A stretch of DNA of 64,000 nucleotides from positions 124,001 through 188,000 of the forward strand of contig CAVXGT010000017.1 in the NCBI GenBank assembly GCA_963761475.1, given 5' to 3'. Source of the stretch: Ga0077555 sp963761475. Lineage in GTDB: Bacteria; Pseudomonadota; Alphaproteobacteria; Rhizobiales; Hyphomicrobiaceae. Numbering within the stretch: position 1 is the first letter of the stretch; each line of letters begins with the position of its first letter. Made by a program: the position numbers and the translations under genes. Of this stretch, positions 9,599-17,426 are shown one piece after another. The notes under the pieces were generated by a model, which was not told the DNA's origin, did no database searches, and saw nothing but the letters and a program-made list of their open reading frames with translations.

Positions 9599-10138
9599 GT
9601 GAATGAGGGGCCCCAAACGGTCCGCCTGTCGATCCTCGTTTTTGACGATCAGCGCACGCTGTGGCGGGCCATTGGCGAATTGCTGCACCGCGGACTGGAC
9701 GGCGATCAGATATGCCTCGTCGGTTTTCAGGACAGTCTGGCTGGGCTTGCCCTGCCGGATGAAGCGGAAGCGTCGGATAACACCGATCTCTCGGGTTTCC
9801 TCCGTCCCAACCAGGTGCCGATCAAGACTGACGGCCGAGCGAACTTGGTCGGTCGCTGCGGGCCTCCACCTCCTGGAAGCCGCGCGCCATGCGCCATCGA
9901 GACGGACTTCTCTTGGATGGACCACCAGCTGAGCGCTAAATTGATTACTCACGCGAGGCTCGGCGCCGTGTTGCTTTTTGTGCGCGCCAAAAATTCGGAA
10001 CAGCATGCCGTTGTCGGTCGTATTCTCCTCCGTCATGGTCGACATAATCTGCAAACTCATGAATATACCGCGCGCAGCGATATCTCGAATGGGCGCAGCC
10101 CACCAGTCTTGAAGCCCGGCAATTCGGAACAATCATGA
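9599..10138 (+). CDS. conserved-looking protein of unknown function, coupled to a DUF2189 gene
   Basis: A 179-aa soluble product I do not recognise. The first half looks like a compact alpha/beta fold (ILVFDDQRTLWRAIG, then ICLVGFQDSLAGL). The second half has a hydrophobic strand-like segment (HARLGAVLLFVRAKN) and ends in a polar tail. The GTG at 9599 is preferred over TTG at 9593 because GGAGGG at 9585-9590 gives proper spacing only to the GTG. The stop overlaps the next start by 4 bases (ATGA), so the pair is translationally coupled. A partly open antisense frame across the same bases has lower protein quality and was discarded. Confidence 0.55.
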   Translation: MNEGPQTVRLSILVFDDQRTLWRAIGELLHRGLDGDQICLVGFQDSLAGLALPDEAEASDNTDLSGFLRPNQVPIKTDGRANLVGRCGPPPPGSRAPCAIETDFSWMDHQLSAKLITHARLGAVLLFVRAKNSEQHAVVGRILLRHGRHNLQTHEYTARSDISNGRSPPVLKPGNSEQS

Positions 10139-10956
10139 CAAACGAAAAATCATACTCCACTTCGCAAACCGATCAGACCGAAATGCCCGGCCAGTCCCTG
10201 CAGGGTATCCGGCGTGTACCCTTTGATCGGCCCTGGGAGTGGCTTTCGGCGGGATGGCGCGATTTGTGGCAAGCACCGTCGGTTAGTCTTGCCGTAGGGG
10301 GCTTGGCCACCATTCTGGGCTTAGGGTTGGGCTTGGAACTGTTCCTGTCAGGCAATGAAGCACTTCTACCCGTGCTCGCTGGTGGCTTCCTCTTGATTGC
10401 CCCTCTGCTGGCCATAGGACTCTACGAGAAGAGCCGGAGTTTAAAAGCCGGCGGCACTCCGAGTATGGTTGGCTCGATGGCTGCTATTCGAGGGGCTTCA
10501 CCAGGCGGGCTGGGTCTGCTGACAGCCCTTCTTCTCATTGCCTATGTACTTTGGCTGCGATTGGCTTTCCTCCTGCTCGCATTGTTTCTTGGAACCAGAG
10601 GACTGCCACCAGCACGGGACTTCATGACGACATTGTTGTTCACCCCGCACGGGCTCGGTTTGCTGGTCGTCGGCACTGCCGTCGGTGCAGTTCTGGCCGC
10701 CGTCGTGTTCGCCGGCACAGCCATCTCGATACCGATGATGCTGGATCAGCGGGTCGATGCCCTAACAGCTGTCTCTCGCAGCTTTGAGGCCGTTGTTGCC
10801 AATCCGAAGCCGATGGCACTTTGGGCCGTGTTGATCGCTGCGTTTACCGCTTTTGGTATCGCCACGCTTGGGATTGGGCTGGTGGTGACGTTCCCGCTGA
10901 TCGGTCACGCAACCTGGCACGCCTATTGCGACATTGCTCAACCCGCCCGGGATTGA
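10135..10956 (+). CDS. DUF2189 domain-containing membrane protein
   Basis: A 273-aa polytopic inner-membrane protein. After a polar leader with the RRVPFDRPWEWL segment there are about six hydrophobic helices spread through residues 50-265, with the family's Gly-rich and aromatic pattern (LIGHATWHAY near the C terminus). DUF2189 proteins are often found near cytochrome oxidase genes and have been loosely linked to oxidase function; no biochemical role is established to my knowledge. Here it converges on the cbb3 oxidase cluster and overlaps the upstream 179-aa gene by 4 bases. Confidence 0.8.
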   Translation: MTNEKSYSTSQTDQTEMPGQSLQGIRRVPFDRPWEWLSAGWRDLWQAPSVSLAVGGLATILGLGLGLELFLSGNEALLPVLAGGFLLIAPLLAIGLYEKSRSLKAGGTPSMVGSMAAIRGASPGGLGLLTALLLIAYVLWLRLAFLLLALFLGTRGLPPARDFMTTLLFTPHGLGLLVVGTAVGAVLAAVVFAGTAISIPMMLDQRVDALTAVSRSFEAVVANPKPMALWAVLIAAFTAFGIATLGIGLVVTFPLIGHATWHAYCDIAQPARD

Positions 10957-11016
10957 GGCCGTAAGGGGCGAATTCCGACCAATCGTCAGCTAACAGCGGG
11001 CAGATGGTTCGGGCGT

Positions 11017-11172
11017 TTATTTGTCCCCGCCCGGTTCTTCGTCCTCAAGCGCCCGCCACCCCGCGCCTTCGAGATCGTCGAGTTGCCCATTGCGCAACGA
11101 CCAAAGAAATGCAGCAAGCCCCAAAAGGCCAAGCCCCAATGCCGATGGAATAAGCCAAGCCAGGGCAGTCAA
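11017..11172 (-). CDS. ccoS: cbb3-type cytochrome oxidase assembly protein CcoS/FixS
   Basis: A 51-aa single-span membrane protein needed, in the family, for cofactor insertion into cbb3 oxidase. The translation begins MTALAWLIPSALGLGLLG, has one transmembrane helix (about residues 4-24), then SLRNGQLDDLEGAGWRAL and an acidic tail, which is the FixS pattern. It begins with TTG at 11172; AGGAG lies 6 bases before it. The TTGA overlaps the ccoI stop by 4 bases, a typical coupled junction. The gene is short and starts with a rare codon, so automatic callers can miss it. Confidence 0.85.
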   Translation of the reverse strand: MTALAWLIPSALGLGLLGLAAFLWSLRNGQLDDLEGAGWRALEDEEPGGDK

Positions 11173-13382
11173 GGTGCGCTCCTCCAAGATCCGAGTGCTA
11201 GCCGTTTCGTCCGCAATCGCATCGCATTCAGCGTGACCGCAATCGAAGAAGATGACATGGCGACCGCCGCAATCAAGGGAGTCACGACACCGGCGACCGC
11301 CAACGGCACGAAAATGAGATTATAACCGAGAGCAATGGCAAAGTTCTGAAGTGCCATCCGTCGACTTTCTTGTGCAACCGCAAGCGTTTCCAGCACTGGT
11401 TCCAAAAGCACGCCCTGGAAAATAGCGTCGGCCGCCGTTTGGCTGATATCGGCCGCCGACGCCGGAGATAGTGACGCATGGCCTGCAGCAAGAGCAGGCG
11501 CATCGTTCAGGCCATCGCCAATCATCAACGTCTTATGGCCGAGCTGCGAAAGTTGCTCGAGGCGCTTCAGCTTATCTGCCGGCATGATACCAGAAGAAAA
11601 TCGCTCGATCTCGACTTCGCCTGCCACGCGGGAAACTTCGCTTGTCCGGTCCCCGGAGAGCAACTCGACCTCAAATCCCTTGGCCTTGAGGTGTTGGACG
11701 ACCTCGGCAGCATCATCTCTGAGCCTGTCGGCCATCTCGAAGCCGACAGGCGCGGCGCCATCCCGACAATACCAGATGGCGCTCAGATCCCCTGCAGGCG
11801 CCCCGCAAAAAGCCGCCGACCCCAGTTTATGACTAACGCCGTCATGCAAACAGACGAGGCCCAGACCGGCGGTCTCCTTGACGTCATTGGCCGGTCGAGA
11901 CGTCAGTCCGCGCGCCTGGCTGGCACGAACGACTGCGCGGGCATAGGGATGCCGACTGCACGCGGCAAGCGTTGCGGCAGCCGCCAGAGCCTCAGGAGCG
12001 ATGGCCTCGACATTCTTCACCGACGGTTCGCCGCGCGTCAGCGTCCCGGTCTTGTCGAAGACCACGGTATCGATCTCGGCGAGACGCTCCAGCGCATCCG
12101 GTGACTTTACAAGCACACCACGAGCAAAAAGTCGGCTGATCGCCGCCACTTGAACCGCCGGCACCGCGAGCGCCAACGCACAAGGGCATGTGATGATTAG
12201 AACGGCGATGGCGGCGGTCAGCGCAGCCTGCCAGTCTTCACCAAAAACCAGCCAACCAATGAAAGTTCCCAGCCCCAGGATATGGACAGCCGGGGCATAT
12301 ATCCGCGCGCCGCGATCTGCCATCCGCACATAGCTGGCTCGACCTTGTTCCGCAGCCGTCATAAGGCGGGCAATCTCGGCGATCAGTGTGCCGTCGCTCG
12401 TTGCCCGCGTTTCAATCGTGAGGGACTGGTCGAGATTGACCGTGCCAGCATAGACCTCATCGCCCGGGCCAACCGATCGCGGCCGTGTCTCTCCTGATAT
12501 CAGGCTCTCGTCGATCATACTGTTGCCCGAGATCACTCGGCCATCGACGGCAAACCGCTCTCCTGCAGCCGAGATGACATGCATGCCCGGCGCGATGTTG
12601 TGGGCCGACATGCGCGTCACGACGCCGTCATGTCCGATTACCGTCGCGGTAGAGCTACGCAGGCCCAGGAGGTTCTCCGCTGCACTCTGCGAGCGGGCCC
12701 TCATCCGCCCATCGATCGCTCGCCCGACCAGTAGAAAGAAGAGTAGCGTGACCGCGGCATCGAAGTAGACGTGCTCGTTTCCCTGGATTGTCTGGAAGAG
12801 GCTCATTGCCGTCGCCAGGATCACACCGAGCGAAATCGGCACATCCATGTTGAGACGGCCGGCGCCCAAAGCGACAGCAGCTGATCTAAAGAACGGCAAT
12901 CCTGCGTATGCAACCGTTGGCAGGGCAATCAACGCCGACAACCAGTGCAGCAGGCGCACCACTGCCGGCGACATGTCGCCGTCGCCACCCGACCAGACGG
13001 CGACCGACAGAAGCATGATGTTTGCACTTGCGAAACCAGCAACCGCCAGCCTGCGAAGTCGGTCATTGTCCTCCTCAATCGCCTGCAGATCGGCACTGAC
13101 GACCAGTTCGGCCGCCTTGAAGCCTGCGCGCTCCAATGCATCGATCAGCACCGAGGCGTCGCGGCCGCTGCCATCAAAGTAAACGCTGGCGCGCTTTGTT
13201 GAAAGGTTGGCGCGTGCCGCAGCCACCCCAGGTACGGACTGCAGCGCAGTTTCCACCTTTCGCAAACATCCACCGCAATGCATGTTTTCAATGGCGAGGG
13301 TGGTCTCCGCAGTGGATTTCCGCCGCGGCCGGACGCCAAAGGATGGAGTCGTCGCACTGTGCTCAATCAGGGTTTCAGCCAT
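11169..13382 (-). CDS. ccoI: copper-translocating P-type ATPase CcoI/FixI
   Basis: A 737-aa P1B-type ATPase thought to export copper to the periplasm for cbb3 oxidase maturation. It has an N-terminal metal-binding domain with C36 and C39 (MHCGGC), eight expected transmembrane helices, the intramembrane CPC motif within ITCPCALAL, the phosphorylation motif DKTGTLT and the hinge GDGLNDAP. The start overlaps the end of ccoH by 16 bases and the stop overlaps ccoS by 4, so it sits inside a tightly packed ccoGHIS unit. CopA exporters are the main alternative, but the operon position settles the assignment. Confidence 0.95.
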   Translation of the reverse strand: MAETLIEHSATTPSFGVRPRRKSTAETTLAIENMHCGGCLRKVETALQSVPGVAAARANLSTKRASVYFDGSGRDASVLIDALERAGFKAAELVVSADLQAIEEDNDRLRRLAVAGFASANIMLLSVAVWSGGDGDMSPAVVRLLHWLSALIALPTVAYAGLPFFRSAAVALGAGRLNMDVPISLGVILATAMSLFQTIQGNEHVYFDAAVTLLFFLLVGRAIDGRMRARSQSAAENLLGLRSSTATVIGHDGVVTRMSAHNIAPGMHVISAAGERFAVDGRVISGNSMIDESLISGETRPRSVGPGDEVYAGTVNLDQSLTIETRATSDGTLIAEIARLMTAAEQGRASYVRMADRGARIYAPAVHILGLGTFIGWLVFGEDWQAALTAAIAVLIITCPCALALAVPAVQVAAISRLFARGVLVKSPDALERLAEIDTVVFDKTGTLTRGEPSVKNVEAIAPEALAAAATLAACSRHPYARAVVRASQARGLTSRPANDVKETAGLGLVCLHDGVSHKLGSAAFCGAPAGDLSAIWYCRDGAAPVGFEMADRLRDDAAEVVQHLKAKGFEVELLSGDRTSEVSRVAGEVEIERFSSGIMPADKLKRLEQLSQLGHKTLMIGDGLNDAPALAAGHASLSPASAADISQTAADAIFQGVLLEPVLETLAVAQESRRMALQNFAIALGYNLIFVPLAVAGVVTPLIAAVAMSSSSIAVTLNAMRLRTKRLALGSWRSAP

Positions 13383-13903
13383 AACCGCCTCTTCAGCCTG
13401 TAGCTGACCGAGCCATCAGGGCGCTCGGAACCTCGGCTCGGCTCGCTGCGTGCGCCTGCCTCGATCTGGAGGATCCAGTTGCCAGCTGCCAATTGGCCGA
13501 CCTGTGCCAAATAGGTCCCAGGCGCGGATTCCTTGAATTCGAATGCGCGGTCTTGGGTCGTTGTCGCGGGGCGGCCCAGTCCCCCCTTGACCAACAATCC
13601 CGAGACCGGGTGGCCCCCGGCGTCGGCCAGTACGAGCTTTACGTCACCTGTCGGATCGACATCTAAACTCTCTCGCCAACCACGTACTCGCTGTCGGTCG
13701 CTGGCCGTAATCCTGTCGTTGTAATCGAGGCCCTTGCGATAGGGCTCCTGGGCCACCAGTCCGCTGTGTGTCGACACAGCCTTGAAGAGAAGGAAACCGT
13801 TCACTGCCAGAACGACAGAAAAGAAGCCTATGGCCGCTGTAAGGACATGGCGCCCGGTAAGACCCGATGGCGTCTGCCGGCGAGGGACCGTAGTCGGACT
13901 CAT
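13367..13903 (-). CDS. ccoH: FixH/CcoH family cbb3 oxidase assembly protein
   Basis: A 178-aa inner-membrane protein with one N-terminal transmembrane helix (about residues 17-40, VLTAAIGFFSVVLAVNGFLLF) and a periplasmic domain, as in FixH. The ATG at 13903 gives MSPTTVPRRQ; longer in-frame starts would run back into ccoG. It follows ccoG after about 16 bases and overlaps ccoI by 16 bases. In the family it stabilises the oxidase and is implicated in copper or haem-copper centre assembly. Confidence 0.9.
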   Translation of the reverse strand: MSPTTVPRRQTPSGLTGRHVLTAAIGFFSVVLAVNGFLLFKAVSTHSGLVAQEPYRKGLDYNDRITASDRQRVRGWRESLDVDPTGDVKLVLADAGGHPVSGLLVKGGLGRPATTTQDRAFEFKESAPGTYLAQVGQLAAGNWILQIEAGARSEPSRGSERPDGSVSYRLKRRLWLKP

Positions 13904-13919
13904 GGGATGGTCTTTCGGT

Positions 13920-15431
13920 TCAAGGCTTCTGAAAGTTCGTGCGCCGCTCCGTCTCGCGCCCGGCAGAGACATCGCGCACGACAAAACTGAATGGTTGAGA
14001 CGTAGGCGTCGAGGCAATGGCCTGGTCGCGCGGCACAGTCACGAGTACGCGCAACTCGCGCAAGTCATCGGTCCTGACGGTGATGGTATCGCCTCCCTTG
14101 TCGAGACCGACAATTGAAAGCTGTCCGCCCGCCAAGCCACGAAGGCCTAACTTGAAGGTCCGTGGCTCGTGGACCTTGTTGAGTATCTTGACGGTGTAGC
14201 CGTTTCGGATGCTGCCATCTGACAGGCGGACGTATGAGGGAGTGCGATCACGCAACACGTTGATCTCGAGAACTGTGCGCATCAGCCAGCCGGTCAGCAT
14301 GATGCCCGATACGAGCACCAGCAAACCCGCATAAAGTAAAGTACGTGGGCGCAACCATTGCACTGGCGCAGCCTTACCGACCGCCGCCAACTCTTGCGCC
14401 GCGATAGTCGAATAAGCCACGAGATTTGGAGGCCTTCCCACCTTGGCCATGATGTCGTTGCAGGCATCGATACAGAGCGCGCATTGAATGCACTCGAGTT
14501 GCGAGCCATCCCGGATGTCGATCCCCGTAGGGCAGACGGCTACGCACGCTCGGCAATCGATGCAGTCGCCTCGACCTTCCCAAGGTTGCCCCTTCTTGTG
14601 GGGGCCTCGTGGTTCGCCGCGATGCGGTTGGTAGGAAACCAGCAGAGTCTCGTGGTCGACCATGGCGCCCTGGATGCGCGGCCATGGGCACATGTAGATG
14701 CAGACCTGCTCCCTAGCCAAGCCGCCGAGTACATAGGTCGTTGCGGTGAAGACGGCTAGAAACAGATAGGCGATGGCCGGGGCGCTTCCAGTAACAAGCT
14801 CAGCGGCGAGCGTTGGCGCGTCTCGAAAATAAAAGATGAAGGCACCACCGGTCAGTGCGGCGAGCAGCAGCCATGAAAGATGCGTCATGACCTTCTTGAA
14901 AAGTTTGGACGCTGTCCATGGAGCCTGATCGAGCCGCATGCGCTGATTGCGATCACCCTGCCAAAAGCGCTCTATGGTGACCATCAAGTCGGTCCAAACC
15001 GTCTGCGGGCAGGTGTAACCACACCAGACCCTCCCCGCCACTGAGGTGGCAAAGAAAAGGATGAGTGCGGCGAGAACCAGCAGACCTGTAACGAAGTAGA
15101 ACTCCTGCGGCCAGATCTCCAGAAAGAAAAAGAAGAACCTGTTATTGGCCATGTCGAGGAGGACTGCCTGGTCAGGGAGATCTGTTCCGCGGCTCCATCG
15201 CAGCCATGGCAATGCGTAATACACACCAAGCGTCACAACCATCACAGCCCATTTCAGATTCCGAAATGTTCCGTGAGCGAGCTTGGGATAGACCTTCTTG
15301 CGGGCAGTATAGAGGTCACGGCCTTCCTTTCGGTTCACCGCTTGCGCATCGCTAGTCGCTACGCCAAGCGCCGCCTCCACAACATCTTGCGGCGACTTGT
15401 CCGCAATAATGTATGCCTCCTTGCTGGTCAT
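13920..15431 (-). CDS. ccoG: cytochrome c oxidase accessory protein CcoG/FixG
   Basis: A 503-aa membrane-bound iron-sulfur protein needed for cbb3 oxidase biogenesis and proposed to act in copper reduction. Several transmembrane helices are present, with a conserved CGYTCPQTVW loop and a ferredoxin-like region CIDCRACVAVCP followed by CIQCALCIDAC, giving two 4Fe-4S sites. The C-terminal third is a periplasmic immunoglobulin-like domain. The start at 15431 (MTSKEAYII) has GAGAG upstream. A gap of 190 bases separates it from ccoP, so ccoGHIS may have its own promoter. Confidence 0.93.
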   Translation of the reverse strand: MTSKEAYIIADKSPQDVVEAALGVATSDAQAVNRKEGRDLYTARKKVYPKLAHGTFRNLKWAVMVVTLGVYYALPWLRWSRGTDLPDQAVLLDMANNRFFFFFLEIWPQEFYFVTGLLVLAALILFFATSVAGRVWCGYTCPQTVWTDLMVTIERFWQGDRNQRMRLDQAPWTASKLFKKVMTHLSWLLLAALTGGAFIFYFRDAPTLAAELVTGSAPAIAYLFLAVFTATTYVLGGLAREQVCIYMCPWPRIQGAMVDHETLLVSYQPHRGEPRGPHKKGQPWEGRGDCIDCRACVAVCPTGIDIRDGSQLECIQCALCIDACNDIMAKVGRPPNLVAYSTIAAQELAAVGKAAPVQWLRPRTLLYAGLLVLVSGIMLTGWLMRTVLEINVLRDRTPSYVRLSDGSIRNGYTVKILNKVHEPRTFKLGLRGLAGGQLSIVGLDKGGDTITVRTDDLRELRVLVTVPRDQAIASTPTSQPFSFVVRDVSAGRETERRTNFQKP

Positions 15432-15621
15432 TGCACTCTCGCCTTTGATCCGTCGCGCCGCAGCAACGCCCACAGGCGCGCGAATCCGGTCAACTCGCGA
15501 CATCGATTTTGGGTCTGCAGTACGGACCCATCTAAGGTGCCGGCTGCAGACGGATCTCGAGGTTCGTGCTCAGTCATTACCAAAACATGACATCCGCAGC
15601 AGCACATTGATCTCGTCCCAG

Positions 15622-16500
15622 TTAGCTGCCGCCACCGAGGCTGTGGACATAGACGGCCAGCGATTTGATGGTCACTGGGTCGAGCCGATCCACCCACTGC
15701 GGCATCTTACCACCACGTCCCGTCCGAATACTCTCAATGATTGCCGCCTTCGCGCCACCATACAGCCAGATATCGTCGGCGAGATTGGGCGCTCCTTGAG
15801 CAGTCATGCCTTTGCCATCTTTCCCGTGGCAGCTGGCGCATTGCTCTGAGAAGAGCTTCTCGCCTTTCTTGGCAGCCGCTTCATCGGTCGATTTGCTTTT
15901 GAGTGACAAGACATATTCAGCAGCGGCATCGATATCGGCATCGTTGAGCAGTTTGTCTATGCCAAAGCGAGGCATCTGACTGGTACGCGTTTGCTCGTGC
16001 CCCCCTCGTATCCCGTAAAGGATCGTACGTTCAATGTCAGCGACACTGCCACCCCAGAGCCAATCGTCATCATTCAAGTTCGGATAACCGACAGCCCCCT
16101 GCGCGGCCCGACCGTGGCACGGCGCGCAATTGGTTTGGAAGCTAGAGCCGCCTGCTGCCATGGCGAACCTCAAAAGGTCCTGATCACCGCGGACGCTTGC
16201 TAACGGAGTGGATTCGAGTTTGCTTCGAAAAGCCCCTTGTGCCTTCTTGGCATCGGCAACCTCTCCGGCGACGACGCTGCGTTGGCTGTATCCCCAAATG
16301 CCTTTTGTGTAGCCTGTCATCGTCGGCCACGCGGGATAGACGATCCAATAGCCAATCGCCCAAACGATGCAGGCATAGAACGTCAACAACCACCAGCGTG
16401 GCAGGGGTTTATTGAGCTCCTTGATGCCGTCCCATTCATGGCCGGTGGTCTCGATCCCCGTGAATTCGTCGATCTCACGTTTCTTCGTGTCAGCGCTCAT
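15622..16500 (-). CDS. ccoP: cbb3-type cytochrome c oxidase subunit III, dihaem CcoP/FixP
   Basis: A 292-aa membrane-anchored dihaem cytochrome c that feeds electrons to CcoN. There is a single N-terminal transmembrane helix (about residues 35-58) and two cytochrome c domains with CAPCH and CASCH haem-attachment motifs, each followed by later Met ligand candidates. The ATG at 16500 overlaps the ccoQ stop by 4 bases (ATGA). Length and motif order match FixP. Confidence 0.95.
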   Translation of the reverse strand: MSADTKKREIDEFTGIETTGHEWDGIKELNKPLPRWWLLTFYACIVWAIGYWIVYPAWPTMTGYTKGIWGYSQRSVVAGEVADAKKAQGAFRSKLESTPLASVRGDQDLLRFAMAAGGSSFQTNCAPCHGRAAQGAVGYPNLNDDDWLWGGSVADIERTILYGIRGGHEQTRTSQMPRFGIDKLLNDADIDAAAEYVLSLKSKSTDEAAAKKGEKLFSEQCASCHGKDGKGMTAQGAPNLADDIWLYGGAKAAIIESIRTGRGGKMPQWVDRLDPVTIKSLAVYVHSLGGGS

Positions 16501-16676
16501 CGGCTTTTGCCCTTCTCGGTTGGAGCGCAAGCCAAATCGAGCGCGCTGCGCTGTGCCTCTTCAAAACGTATCTTATTTGCCGGCCACAACGCATAGATGA
16601 GTACGCCGGCAAACATCGTGATGAACATCAGAAGGGAGGTCACCTGACTCCAAGTAGCAACGGTGTCATAGGGCAT
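16497..16676 (-). CDS. ccoQ: cbb3-type oxidase small subunit CcoQ/FixQ
   Basis: A 59-aa single-helix subunit that stabilises the cbb3 complex in the family. It starts MPYDTVATW, has one helix (about residues 10-32) and then the CcoQ-like sequence YALWPANKIRFEEA. The ATG at 16676 is chosen because GAGG precedes it at 6-8 bases; an in-frame GTG at 16685 overlaps the ccoO stop but lies directly on that Shine-Dalgarno sequence. Its stop overlaps ccoP by 4 bases. Confidence 0.88.
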   Translation of the reverse strand: MPYDTVATWSQVTSLLMFITMFAGVLIYALWPANKIRFEEAQRSALDLACAPTEKGKSR

Positions 16677-16681
16677 TGGTG

Positions 16682-17410
16682 TCACCTCAAGTTCGGTCCG
16701 CTGGCATCAAAGGTCGCAAAGTCGACTAGCGTCCCCATAACCTGCAGGTAGGCGATCAGCGCTTCGAGTTCGCTCGGCCCCTGCACCTTCTTGCCGTCGA
16801 TCTTGACTATATTGGCCTTGGGGTAGCGGCGGACCAACATTCGCGCCTTCCGACTTTCGGGCTCCAACTGTGCGGCGATGTCCTCGGCGGCTCCTTTTAG
16901 CATCTCTTCGGTATAGGGAACGCCTACGGCTTTGAGGGTTCGTAGGCGCGCTTCGACCCGTCCGACATCGAGCGGGGTCGACGCAAGCCAAGGATAGCCG
17001 GGCATGATGCTTTCAGGGACGAGAGCGCGAGGATTGATCATGTGATCTGCGTGCCATTGGTCGGAGTACTTCCCACCGACGCGCGCAAGATCCGGCCCCG
17101 TACGCTTTGATCCCCACTGGAACGGATGGTCGTACATGCTCTCGGAAGCCAGACTGTAATGGCCATAGCGCTCGACTTCGTCGCGCAGTGTGCGAATCAT
17201 CTGGCTGTGGCAGCCATAGCAGCCTTCGCGGATGTATATGTCCCGACCAGCCTGCTCAAGAGGCGTGTAGGGCCGCATGCCCTTCACTTTCTCGATAGTA
17301 CTTTCGACCCAAAACAGTGGCGCGATCTGCACGATGCCACCGATTGCGACGACGACCAGAATGCCGACCAACAGGATGAGAGAATTCTTCTCGAAAACCT
17401 CGTGTTTCAT
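16682..17410 (-). CDS. ccoO: cbb3-type cytochrome c oxidase subunit II, monohaem CcoO/FixO
   Basis: A 242-aa monohaem cytochrome c subunit. It has an N-terminal signal-anchor (LILLVGILVVVAIGG, about residues 11-27) and the haem motif CYGCH in REGCYGCHSQMIRT. The conserved segment SMYDHPFQWGSKRTGPDL that marks CcoO also follows. The start MKHEVFEKN at 17410 lies 16 bases after the ccoN stop; longer in-frame starts would run through ccoN. It transfers electrons from CcoP to the CcoN active site. Confidence 0.95.
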   Translation of the reverse strand: MKHEVFEKNSLILLVGILVVVAIGGIVQIAPLFWVESTIEKVKGMRPYTPLEQAGRDIYIREGCYGCHSQMIRTLRDEVERYGHYSLASESMYDHPFQWGSKRTGPDLARVGGKYSDQWHADHMINPRALVPESIMPGYPWLASTPLDVGRVEARLRTLKAVGVPYTEEMLKGAAEDIAAQLEPESRKARMLVRRYPKANIVKIDGKKVQGPSELEALIAYLQVMGTLVDFATFDASGPNLR

Positions 17411-17426
17411 GTCCGTAGATCTCCGG

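Noticed and set aside
9476..10132. Minus-strand open frame opposite the 179-aa gene
   Set aside because: The plus-strand frame has a good ribosome binding site and is coupled to DUF2189; the antisense frame has neither.
11478..12104. Long plus-strand open frame inside ccoI
   Set aside because: It is antisense to the conserved ATPase core and shares no family features; high GC alone keeps the frame open.
15607..15620. TTGATCTCGTCCCA between ccoP and ccoG as a second FNR box
   Set aside because: Only the left half-site matches; the right half (TCCCA) does not, so I do not call it.
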